Shown here piece after piece: positions 18,231 to 26,403 of a DNA stretch of 64,000 bases. Below the pieces are notes generated by a model. The model was not told the origin of the DNA. It worked only from the letters and a program-made list of their open reading frames with translations, and ran no database searches. This stretch comes from UBA1672 sp050633325 (GTDB lineage: Bacteria > Pseudomonadota > Alphaproteobacteria > Micavibrionales > Micavibrionaceae), in NCBI GenBank assembly GCA_050633325.1, contig JBOEGH010000004.1, positions 218,139-282,138 of the forward strand, in the 5' to 3' direction. Both the position numbers and the translations under genes were made by a program. Position 1 is the first letter of the stretch. Each line of letters starts with the position of its first letter.

Positions 18231-19160
18231 TTACAGCTTGTCTGTTAACTCAGGAACTGCATCAAACAAGTCGGCAACCAACCCGTAATCAGCAATAGAA
18301 AATATTGGTGCGTCTTCATCTTTGTTTATTGCAACAATAGTTTTCGAATCTTTCATTCCTGCCAGATGTTGGATTGCTCCGGAAATACCTATGGCAATAT
18401 ATATGTCAGGGGCAACTATTTTACCTGTTTGGCCGACTTGATAATCATTAGGTACATATCCTGCATCTACTGCCGCGCGCGAAGCACCAATAGCTGCATT
18501 AAGCTTGTCGGCCAATTTTTCTATAATTGCAAAGTTTTCCTCTGACCCGACACCGCGACCACCTGAAACAACTACTTTTGCGGAGGTTAGTTCGGGGCGC
18601 TCTGAAACTGAAAGATCTGCTTTTATGAATTTGCTAAGGTTTGTTGTTTCTGGAGCGTTGTAATCCTCAATAGAGGCACTGCCGCCTGTTGTTGCCGCTG
18701 CGTCAAATGTTGTGCCACGTACAGTAATTAACTTTACCGTTTCTGATGATTTGACGGTTGCGATTGCATTTCCTGCATAGACAGGGCGTTTGAATGTGTC
18801 AGGTGATACCACGGCCATTATGTCTGATATTTGTTGCGTGTCCAGTAATGCCGCCGCGCGAGGAAGTGCATTTTTACCAAATGTCGTAGCAGGGGCAAGT
18901 ATATGAGAATAATTCGCCGCTAAATCTACTATGATGGGGGCTATGTTTTCTGCAATGGGGTGCTCAAGATATTCAGCATCAGCCTTAATAACTTTTGTAA
19001 CACCTTCGATATTGGTCGCTTCTTGCGCGGCTGAATCGCAATTTGAACCCACGACCAGGACATTTATTTCGCCGCCAATTTGGCTTGCTGCTCCAATAGT
19101 ATTTAGCGTGGAAGATTTTATTTTATTGTTATTGTGTTCTGCAAGGATAAGTATGCTCAT
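18231..19160 (-). CDS. etfA: Electron transfer flavoprotein alpha subunit
   Basis: The 309-residue EtfA binds FAD and passes electrons from acyl-CoA and related dehydrogenases to ETF-ubiquinone oxidoreductase. The FAD site is visible in the C-terminal domain: VVSGGRGVGSEENF near 193-206, VGQTGKIVAPDIYIAIGISGAIQH near 246-269, and the final VAINKDEDAPIFSIADYGLVAD. It lies 12 nt downstream of etfB, the normal operon order. Confidence 0.95.
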   Translation of the reverse strand: MSILILAEHNNNKIKSSTLNTIGAASQIGGEINVLVVGSNCDSAAQEATNIEGVTKVIKADAEYLEHPIAENIAPIIVDLAANYSHILAPATTFGKNALPRAAALLDTQQISDIMAVVSPDTFKRPVYAGNAIATVKSSETVKLITVRGTTFDAAATTGGSASIEDYNAPETTNLSKFIKADLSVSERPELTSAKVVVSGGRGVGSEENFAIIEKLADKLNAAIGASRAAVDAGYVPNDYQVGQTGKIVAPDIYIAIGISGAIQHLAGMKDSKTIVAINKDEDAPIFSIADYGLVADLFDAVPELTDKL

Positions 19161-19172
19161 TTTATATTCTTC

Positions 19173-19937
19173 CTATATCACTTTTGCTTCGTTTCTTAGT
19201 TTGTCGATTAGCGCATCTACACTATCAACTTTTATGCCGCCTTTTCTGGGTTCAGGTTCGGTTACGGATAACACCTCAAGGCGTGGTGTGTAATCAATTC
19301 CCAAGTCTGAAGGATCAATTACATCTAATGGCTTTTTCTTTGCCTTCATAATGTCAGGGAGCTTTGCGTATCGTGGCTCGTTCAATCTGAGGTCTGTGGT
19401 TATGATGGCGGGTGAAGATATCTTCAATGTTTCCAAGCCACCGTCAATTTCTCTTGTTACTTGAATATTGCCTTCATTGATATCGATGTTAGAGGCAAAA
19501 GTCCCTTGTGACCAACCAAGTAAAGCAGACAGCATTTGTCCCGTTTGACAAGAATCATCATCAATTGATTGTTTTCCCATTATGACAAGGTCTGGGCTTT
19601 CTTTTTCTATTATTGTTTTTAAGGTTTTTGCAACGGCCAAGGGTTCAACACCACCTAAATCAATAGGGGAGTCAGTTTTAACCAAAATACCTTTGTCTGC
19701 ACCGATTGCCATTGCGCTTCTTACTTGCTCCTGAGACTTCTCAGGGCCGATTGTTACAACGACTATTTCTGATGCTTTGCCAGCTTCTTTCAATCGCACA
19801 GCTTCCTCAACTGCGATTTCATCGAATGGATTGATTGACATCTTAACGTTGGCAAGGTCAACGCCGCTATTATCTGATTTGACGTGTATTTTCACGTTGT
19901 GATCTACAACACGTTTAATAGGAACAAGTATTTTCAT
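19173..19937 (-). CDS. etfB: Electron transfer flavoprotein beta subunit
   Basis: The 254-residue EtfB binds AMP and forms the ETF heterodimer. Its signature VAVEEAVRLKEAG...EIVVVTIGP is near the N-terminus, and the ETF beta signature follows TREIDGGLETLKISSPAIITTDLRLNEPRYAKLPDIMKAKKKP at about 160-202. It is the first gene of etfBA, 37 nt after the upstream HIG1 gene. Confidence 0.95.
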   Translation of the reverse strand: MKILVPIKRVVDHNVKIHVKSDNSGVDLANVKMSINPFDEIAVEEAVRLKEAGKASEIVVVTIGPEKSQEQVRSAMAIGADKGILVKTDSPIDLGGVEPLAVAKTLKTIIEKESPDLVIMGKQSIDDDSCQTGQMLSALLGWSQGTFASNIDINEGNIQVTREIDGGLETLKISSPAIITTDLRLNEPRYAKLPDIMKAKKKPLDVIDPSDLGIDYTPRLEVLSVTEPEPRKGGIKVDSVDALIDKLRNEAKVI

Positions 19938-19974
19938 TTGAGTGTTACTCCGAGTATAGGGAATAAAAAGTATA

Positions 19975-20172
19975 TTAATTTTGAGCTAAAAAATATGCCA
20001 ACGCAAGTAGTAAAATTGTTAATCCTTGTAACGCTACACGTAGCCTCATAAGTTTGTTGCCATATTTCTCATTGAATTTTCCGCCTTTAATCATGGATAT
20101 TATTCCTATGAATAATACGATTACGACGGAGGTTAATGATAGAAGAATTAGAATAGATAATATTGTGTTCAT
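19975..20172 (-). CDS. HIG1-domain twin-transmembrane protein
   Basis: This 65-residue protein has two membrane helices (about 4-26 and 43-62) joined by a short basic loop (KGGKFNEKYGNKLMRLRVALQG). That matches bacterial twin-TM HIG1 proteins, which in mitochondria and some bacteria associate with respiratory complexes. It precedes etfBA on the same strand, fitting a respiratory context. Confidence 0.75.
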   Translation of the reverse strand: MNTILSILILLSLTSVVIVLFIGIISMIKGGKFNEKYGNKLMRLRVALQGLTILLLALAYFLAQN

Positions 20173-20321
20173 GTATTTGAGCCTATCGTTATTTATTGTT
20201 TTTGTATAGCCGTATAGATTCTAAAAACCGCATTATTTGACATAATGTTACGGTTATGCTTTAATATGGAAAACAAAGAAGCGTGTTGTTAATAATTAAA
20301 AACAAAATATTAGGTGATATT

Positions 20322-20564
20322 ATGATTGAAGATTATAGAAAAAGTGCTGCGAATACTCAATGGACATATCGTTGGAACATAAGCGATAACCCGGTTGTAA
20401 TGTTTGCAAATTCAAGGGTAAGTGCGAATATTATTTTCTCAATAGATGAGTTAAGGTCAACTATTGAAAGCACGGAAAGGCAAGTTGGTTTTGCATCAGT
20501 TCCGAAGCAAACCATGATTAATGCACTTCTTGAAGTTGATGAATATCTAGCGGTTGCGGCGTAG
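20322..20564 (+). CDS. Hypothetical protein, 80 residues
   Basis: This is a short soluble protein (MIEDYRKSAANTQWTYRW...) with no recognised domain. I start at the ATG at 20322, which has an AGGTGA site just upstream, rather than at the further in-frame codon at 20283. Its 3' end overlaps the 3' end of the convergent ubiG gene by 18 bp. Confidence 0.55.
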   Translation: MIEDYRKSAANTQWTYRWNISDNPVVMFANSRVSANIIFSIDELRSTIESTERQVGFASVPKQTMINALLEVDEYLAVAA

Positions 20565-21317
20565 TGATATTAAGTAATTAACATCCAAATCTGTTTCCGA
20601 TAAATGGAACGAATTTTTAATAGGATTGAATATTAACCCCGTAACGTTATATGGGGTTAAGTTACGTTTGCGTGCGTGCATTGATATTTCTGATGGTTTT
20701 ACAAATTTTGACCAAGTATGCGTTCCCCTTGGAACCCATCGCAAAATATGTTCCGCGGCAACTATTCCAAGTGCATATGATTTTGCCGTACGGTTGATTG
20801 TTGACATAATTAATAGCCCATTTGGTTTTAGGCGGTCGATGCATATGTTTATAAATGCTTCTATATCTGTGACATGTTCAATTATTTCCAGTGCAACAAC
20901 AACGTCATATTTATCATCAAGGTCCTGTGCGTCTCCACAAATGTAGGAAATATCAAGATCGGATGTTTTTGCGTGATCACGGGCGACGTTAATGGCATTT
21001 GCATCCGCATCTATTCCAGTTACCGTTATGTCCATATGTGCCAATGATTCGCTCACCAATCCTCCACCACAACCTATATCAAGGGCGTTAAGCTCACTTT
21101 TATCAATTTGGAAATGGTCTGTTATTTGTTTTTCTAAATACTCCATGCGCACCGGGTTTAAACGATGCAGAGGTTTGAATGGACCTTCCTCATCCCACCA
21201 TTTTTTAGAATCTTTTGCGAAGTGGATTATTTCTTCCGGATCGATTGTGGTTTGTTTTTCCACTTTTTTACCTTTTTTGCTTTGATTTTTCTGTTGGGGG
21301 TGAGTATGGATAAGCAT
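20547..21317 (-). CDS. ubiG: Ubiquinone biosynthesis O-methyltransferase UbiG
   Basis: UbiG carries out both O-methylations in ubiquinone synthesis. The 256-residue protein has the hallmark KDSKKWWDEEGPFKPLHRLNP near residues 36-56. The SAM motif DIGCGGGLVSE follows near 97, then VVALEIIEHVTD and NPTNRT-like STINRTAKSYALGIVAAEHILRWVPRGTHTW. The first 20 residues are a basic extension that may not be translated. It is transcribed divergently from lysC. Confidence 0.92.
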   Translation of the reverse strand: MLIHTHPQQKNQSKKGKKVEKQTTIDPEEIIHFAKDSKKWWDEEGPFKPLHRLNPVRMEYLEKQITDHFQIDKSELNALDIGCGGGLVSESLAHMDITVTGIDADANAINVARDHAKTSDLDISYICGDAQDLDDKYDVVVALEIIEHVTDIEAFINICIDRLKPNGLLIMSTINRTAKSYALGIVAAEHILRWVPRGTHTWSKFVKPSEISMHARKRNLTPYNVTGLIFNPIKNSFHLSETDLDVNYLISLRRNR

Positions 21318-21365
21318 AATGATAAATACAAGATGATAAATATTAGAGCATAAAAGATTTAAGAT

Positions 21366-22595
21366 ATGGCCTTAATTGTTGCAAAATTTGGTGGAACTTC
21401 AGTAGCGGATATTGATCGCATTACTCATGCTGCGGATAAAATTGTACGCGAAGTAGAGGCAGGACATAAGCTTGTCGTGGTGGTTTCTGCTATGTCGGGT
21501 ATTACCAATAAACTGGTTTCTTATTGTGGCGATATCAGTCCTATGCATGATTTGCGTGAATATGACACCGTTGTTTCCAGTGGTGAGCAAATAACAGCAG
21601 GCCTAATGGCGATGGCGTTGCAAAAACGCGGCGTTAGTGCGCGTTCATGGCTTGGGTGGCAGATACCAATTCTAACCGATAATGTTCATGGTAAGGCACG
21701 CATAGAAAATATTGATACAGATGAATTGCATAAGCGCCTTGATTCTGGTGAGGTTGCAGTGATACCTGGCTTTCAAGGTGTTACAGAACATAATCGTGTT
21801 GCTACATTAGGTCGTGGGGGTTCTGATACATCTGCTGTTGCTATGGCTGCGGCATTGAACGCGGATCGTTGTGATATCTATACTGATGTTACAGGCGTTT
21901 ATACCGCAGACCCAAGAATTGTTCCGGCTGCGAAGAAAATTCACAAAATTTCATATGAGGAAATGCTGGAACTGGCATCACTGGGCAGCAAGGTTTTGCA
22001 AACTCGTTCGGTGGAAATGGGTGCAAAGAGCGGCGTGCCTATTCAGGTTTTATCTAGTTTTGGTGAAGAAGTAGGAAGTGCTCGTCAGGGCACATTAGTA
22101 ACAACAGAGGATCAAATTATGGAACAGGAACTCGTTAGTGGTATTGCACACAATGTTGATGAGTCAAAAATTACTGTCGTAGGTGTAGAAGATGTGCCGG
22201 GAGTTGCCGCACGCTTGTTTGACCCGCTTGCAAAAGCAGCAATCAATGTAGATATGATTGTTCAAAATATCTCTACGGATGGTCGTACTGACATGACATT
22301 TACTGTCCCAAGAGGTGAACTTGACCTTGCCGTTAAAACTCTGCGTGATGACACTGGTTTGTCATATCAAGATGTTGTTATCAATGATAATTTGGCAAAA
22401 ATATCTATCGTTGGTATCGGGATGAAAAGTCATGCTGGTGTTGCGAATACTATGTTTGCTACTTTGGCAGATAAAAACATTAATATTCACGTTATTTCAA
22501 CTTCTGAAATTAAAATCAGCGTTCTTATTGAGGCTGACTATACAGAGTTGGCTGTTCGATCATTACATGCAGCTTATGGACTGGATGAAGTGTAA
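21366..22595 (+). CDS. lysC: Aspartate kinase
   Basis: LysC phosphorylates aspartate, the entry to lysine, methionine and threonine synthesis. The 409-residue protein has KFGGTSVAD at the start, the catalytic domain to about 250 (FQGVTEHNRVATLGRGGSDTSAVA), and two ACT domains in the C-terminal third (for example VPGVAARLFDPLAKAAINVDMIVQN and GIGMKSHAGVANTMFATLADKNINI). This makes feedback inhibition likely. In Alphaproteobacteria lysC precedes ptsP and prfA; here a RodZ-like gene follows at 26 nt and no ptsP is adjacent. Confidence 0.95.
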   Translation: MALIVAKFGGTSVADIDRITHAADKIVREVEAGHKLVVVVSAMSGITNKLVSYCGDISPMHDLREYDTVVSSGEQITAGLMAMALQKRGVSARSWLGWQIPILTDNVHGKARIENIDTDELHKRLDSGEVAVIPGFQGVTEHNRVATLGRGGSDTSAVAMAAALNADRCDIYTDVTGVYTADPRIVPAAKKIHKISYEEMLELASLGSKVLQTRSVEMGAKSGVPIQVLSSFGEEVGSARQGTLVTTEDQIMEQELVSGIAHNVDESKITVVGVEDVPGVAARLFDPLAKAAINVDMIVQNISTDGRTDMTFTVPRGELDLAVKTLRDDTGLSYQDVVINDNLAKISIVGIGMKSHAGVANTMFATLADKNINIHVISTSEIKISVLIEADYTELAVRSLHAAYGLDEV

Positions 22596-22620
22596 AAAAT
22601 AGCGTAAGCTATCTTCTATT

Positions 22621-23484
22621 ATGAGAGATCCGTTACCGGTTGAAGAACTGGAAGAAATCGCAAATGTAAATGTTGGCGAAGCACTCAGGCGCACGCGAAT
22701 TTTTTACAGGCAAAGCCTTGATGATATTGAGGTTTCTTTGCGTATACGTGCGTGCCAAATTGATGCGATTGAAAAGGGTGATACAGATAAGTTACCTGGC
22801 CGCGTGTATGCTATTGGTTTTGTGCGCAGTTATGCGGAGCATTTGGGGCTGGATGGTGCAAAAGTTGTTCAGTTGTTCAAATCTCAATATATGGACGGTC
22901 AATCAAGGGCTATGTTGGCGTTTCCTGTTATTGCTTCTGAAACTAAAACGCCTGCTATCTGGTTGGCTACGTTGTCTTTATGCGTGTTTTCATTATTCAT
23001 GTTGGGTTCTTATGTATTTAATGGCCATAACAAACACTATGGAGAGCTGGTGGTTAAGGAAGTGCCAGAAGATATTAAAGTTCATGTTGAACAAGATATA
23101 TTGGTGCAACCCCCTCCTAATACTGAAGAGATAATTGGGCCAAAAGCTATTATACCTGAAGATGTTGTCGTGGAAAATATGGGTGATGCGCAAGCAAATA
23201 ATGAAGGTATAATACTTAATATAATGAAAAACAGCTGGGTAGAAATTAAAAGCTCTAATGGTGATGTGGTTGTATCAAATATATTGGAAGAGGGTGATCA
23301 GTACTTTGTTCCCAGCAGTCCCGGATTGAGTATGTCACTAGGTAATGCTGCAAATGTAGAAATAATATTAAATGGAAGGCCATTGAAACCTTTGGGTAAG
23401 GATGGAGATGTGCGTCGTGATATTCCATTGGATATTAGCTATCTCAGAACATTGGTGTTTAAGGATATGAACACAGAAGAATGA
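22621..23484 (+). CDS. RodZ-like helix-turn-helix membrane protein
   Basis: The 287-residue protein has an N-terminal HTH_25 domain (about 17-85: VGEALRRTRIFYRQSLDDIEVSLRI...), one membrane segment (about 111-133), a Pro/acidic linker, and a C-terminal DUF4115 domain (about 200-280: NSWVEIKSSNGDVVVSNILEEGDQYFVP). This is the RodZ plan. RodZ couples MreB filaments to the envelope and maintains rod shape. It lies 26 nt after lysC. The assignment to RodZ rests on architecture. Confidence 0.78.
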   Translation: MRDPLPVEELEEIANVNVGEALRRTRIFYRQSLDDIEVSLRIRACQIDAIEKGDTDKLPGRVYAIGFVRSYAEHLGLDGAKVVQLFKSQYMDGQSRAMLAFPVIASETKTPAIWLATLSLCVFSLFMLGSYVFNGHNKHYGELVVKEVPEDIKVHVEQDILVQPPPNTEEIIGPKAIIPEDVVVENMGDAQANNEGIILNIMKNSWVEIKSSNGDVVVSNILEEGDQYFVPSSPGLSMSLGNAANVEIILNGRPLKPLGKDGDVRRDIPLDISYLRTLVFKDMNTEE

Positions 23485-23611
23485 CGTGTGTTTTGTCTTT
23501 AAGAATTAATTTATTGATTATTTCTCTTTAAAAAGCCGTGCAGGTAACGTATCAAATAGGCTTAAAATCAATGTTAAAGATTAAATACATATAATTAAGA
23601 GAACTAAAATC

Positions 23612-24676
23612 ATGTCAATGCAGGAAAAATTATCATCAATTTGTGACCGTCACGCTGAATTGGCGGTTCTTATGTCTGCAGGTGGTTTAAGTGGTGATGA
23701 GTTTACTAAGTTGTCGGTTGAATATGCTGACCTTTCTCCTGTTGTTGAGGCAATTGGTGAATTAGAACAAGCAATGCAAGAAAAGGAAGACCTTGCAGAA
23801 TTGATCAGTGATCCTGAAATGAAGGATATTGCAGAAGAAGAAATACGCACTCTAAATTCGCGTATTCCTGAACTGGAGCGACAAATACGTTTGGTTCTTA
23901 TTCCAAAGGATGAAGCGGACACAAAGAATGCTATTTTAGAAATACGTGCCGGTACAGGCGGTGATGAGGCAGGGCTATTTTGTGCTGATTTATTTAGTAT
24001 GTATCGTGGATATGCATCAAAGATGGGTTGGAAATTCGAAGTGGTAGAGGCCGCAGATAACGATGTGGGCGGTTACAAGGAAGTTATTGCACAAATTACA
24101 GGCAAGAATGTTTTTGCAAAGATGAAATTTGAATCAGGGGTTCATCGTGTTCAGCGTGTTCCAAAAACTGAAACACAGGGACGTGTTCATACTTCTGCTG
24201 CAACTGTTGCCGTCTTACCTGAAGCAGAAGATGTTGATGTTCGTATAGAAACGAAAGACCTTCGTATTGATACTTATAGATCACAAGGATCAGGTGGGCA
24301 GCACGTTAATACAACAGATAGTGCCGTTCGTATTGTTCATTTACCGACTGGTGTGGTTGTGGAAATGCAGGAGGCACGATCACAGATTAAAAACAGAGAA
24401 AAGGCGATGAAGGTTTTGCGTACACGTTTATATGATAGGGAACGTCAGATACTTGCAGATGAGCGCGCAGAAGACCGTAAGTCACAGGTTGGATCAGGTG
24501 ATAGGTCAGAAAGAATTCGTACTTATAACTTTCCGCAAGGTCGTTTAACTGATCACCGTATTAACCTGACTCTATATAAATTAGAAGATGTCGTTCGCGG
24601 TGAAGCTTTGGATGAAGTGGTTGATGCACTGATTGCAGAAGATCAAGCCGAAGCCTTGGCTCGTTTAGAAACGTAA
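23612..24676 (+). CDS. prfA: Peptide chain release factor 1
   Basis: RF1 reads UAA and UAG and releases the finished peptide. The 354-residue protein carries the GGQ motif at residues 228-230 within GSGGQHVNTTDSAVRI and the PxT-type codon-recognition segment VPKTETQGRVHTSAATVAV near 183-201. It is followed 8 nt later by prmC, which methylates the GGQ glutamine. Worth noting with the in-frame TAA in the retron RT: the standard terminator for that codon is present. Confidence 0.95.
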   Translation: MSMQEKLSSICDRHAELAVLMSAGGLSGDEFTKLSVEYADLSPVVEAIGELEQAMQEKEDLAELISDPEMKDIAEEEIRTLNSRIPELERQIRLVLIPKDEADTKNAILEIRAGTGGDEAGLFCADLFSMYRGYASKMGWKFEVVEAADNDVGGYKEVIAQITGKNVFAKMKFESGVHRVQRVPKTETQGRVHTSAATVAVLPEAEDVDVRIETKDLRIDTYRSQGSGGQHVNTTDSAVRIVHLPTGVVVEMQEARSQIKNREKAMKVLRTRLYDRERQILADERAEDRKSQVGSGDRSERIRTYNFPQGRLTDHRINLTLYKLEDVVRGEALDEVVDALIAEDQAEALARLET

Positions 24677-24683
24677 TTATATT

Positions 24684-25553
24684 ATGCAAGATATGGCTGC
24701 TCTTTTATTGAAGTCACTATATGGTGATATCATTTCTCGTCTTAAAGATGCGAACATTGATACTCCTGAACTTGATGCGCGTATTATAATTGAAGAACGT
24801 ACGGATTATGATTGGTCTGACATTATAACACGTCCTGATTCTGTGCTTACCAATATTCAAACAGATAATATTTTGAGCGATGTTAATGATCGTATTAAAG
24901 GAAAGCCTTTATCGCGCATTTATGGTGTTAGAGAGTTTTGGGGGCTTGAGTTTGATTTATCAGATGACACACTAGATCCACGTCCTGATAGTGAGTTGAT
25001 TGTAGATTTGGCGTTAAAGAAATTCTCTGACCGTGAAAGGCCGCTTGAGATTTTAGATTTGGGTACAGGTAGCGGATGTATTCTTATTTCATTGCTTTGT
25101 GAGTTTAAGAATGCAAGAGGGATTGGTGTTGACTTGTCTTTAGGGGCACTGAATTGCGCACAAAATAATGCGCATAAAAACAAGGTTTCAGACCGTTCCA
25201 GTTTTTCTTGCGGATCATGGTTATCTGGAATCAATAAAAAATTCGATCTTATTGTATCGAATCCGCCTTATATCTCGAATCAAGTTATTGCTGGTTTGTC
25301 TAAAGAAGTTAAGGATCATGATCCGATTCTTGCGCTTGATGGTGGAATTAAGGGACTTGACCCTTACAAAGAGATTTTTCCGCAATTAAAAAGTTTTTTA
25401 AATAGTGATGGAATCGCTCTATTTGAAATTGGCTATGATCAGGAAAAAGATGTTATGCGACTCGCGGAAGATACTGGCTTTGCGCAACGCACCGTCCACT
25501 TTGATCTTGCAGGGAATCCGCGGGTTGTGGATATCTCCTGTGGGGATAAATGA
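24684..25553 (+). CDS. prmC: Release factor glutamine methyltransferase
   Basis: PrmC (HemK) N5-methylates the glutamine of the GGQ motif in RF1 and RF2. The 289-residue protein has an N-terminal helical domain, then SAM motif LDLGTGSGCILISLL near 124-138, and the catalytic NPPY at 193-196. It is paired with prfA. Confidence 0.93.
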   Translation: MQDMAALLLKSLYGDIISRLKDANIDTPELDARIIIEERTDYDWSDIITRPDSVLTNIQTDNILSDVNDRIKGKPLSRIYGVREFWGLEFDLSDDTLDPRPDSELIVDLALKKFSDRERPLEILDLGTGSGCILISLLCEFKNARGIGVDLSLGALNCAQNNAHKNKVSDRSSFSCGSWLSGINKKFDLIVSNPPYISNQVIAGLSKEVKDHDPILALDGGIKGLDPYKEIFPQLKSFLNSDGIALFEIGYDQEKDVMRLAEDTGFAQRTVHFDLAGNPRVVDISCGDK

Positions 25554-25775
25554 TTTTTTTTTATCGATACGCCTTGATTGGAAATAGCGCTTGGATGTAG
25601 TTTGTAATTGTTCAACGCAACACGATCACAGTATGTGGTTAGAGTTTAGAATACGATAACAATATATTGTGTTTAACTTTACAGAAACTGGTGTGCCAGA
25701 CTGTTTATGCCTACATATTTGTTGTAAGGTGTACGTGTTGAGTTGTGTAAATTGTTAACGCTTATGGACTGAAAT

Positions 25776-26267
25776 ATGAGACACGGAACATCTAATAGAA
25801 GACCTAGAAATCGGAATAATAATGCGGGGCGCCGTAATAATCAGCCACGTACGCAGGTCTATGACAGTAATGGTCCTGATGTTCGTATTAGAGGGACCGC
25901 ACATCAAGTTGCAGAGAAGTATCTTGCTTTGGCAAAAGACTCAACTGCGGTTGGCGATCATACTATTGCTGAAAACTATTTTCAGCATGCCGAACACTAC
26001 ATTCGTATAATTAACGAGATGAGTGGCGCGCAGGGTGCTAACAAGGTTAAGGGTTTGGATTCCGGATCAGTCGCGGATGATGAAGGTAATCGTGTTGAAA
26101 GTGTTAAAACTAATAGTGCGAATAACACCAACAAAGAAAATGCGCCAAAGAAAAAAGCTGAAAAACCTGCGGATGATTTATCATTACCTGCCAGTATTCT
26201 TGGCCCTGATGTGACAGTTAAGTCAGAAGTAAAAGACAATGCACCTGAAGCCGAACAGGTTGATTAA
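25776..26267 (+). CDS. DUF4167 domain protein
   Basis: This 163-residue protein begins with an Arg/Asn-rich basic stretch. It continues into the DUF4167 core GTAHQVAEKYLALAKDSTAVGDHTIAENYFQHAEHYIRI (about 38-75) and ends in a charged low-complexity tail. It lies between prmC and clpB, as usual in Alphaproteobacteria. The basic start suggests nucleic-acid binding (inference). The 222-nt gap before it holds no gene I can see. A terminator follows. Confidence 0.85.
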   Translation: MRHGTSNRRPRNRNNNAGRRNNQPRTQVYDSNGPDVRIRGTAHQVAEKYLALAKDSTAVGDHTIAENYFQHAEHYIRIINEMSGAQGANKVKGLDSGSVADDEGNRVESVKTNSANNTNKENAPKKKAEKPADDLSLPASILGPDVTVKSEVKDNAPEAEQVD

Positions 26268-26296
26268 GTTCTTTTTATATAATTAAGTACAAAGTA

Positions 26297-26326
26297 TGAG
26301 GCGGTGTTTATTTACCGCCTTTTTTC
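26297..26326 (+). terminator. Rho-independent terminator after the DUF4167 gene
   Basis: AGGCGGT (26299-26305) pairs perfectly with ACCGCCT (26314-26320), followed by a run of T residues. It separates the DUF4167 gene from clpB. Confidence 0.9.
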
Positions 26327-26403
26327 TTGATTAAGGTCATTCAAGCTATAAGATTATATCGTCATAATATTTATCAATACATTCTGAATAAGAGAGGTCT
26401 GTT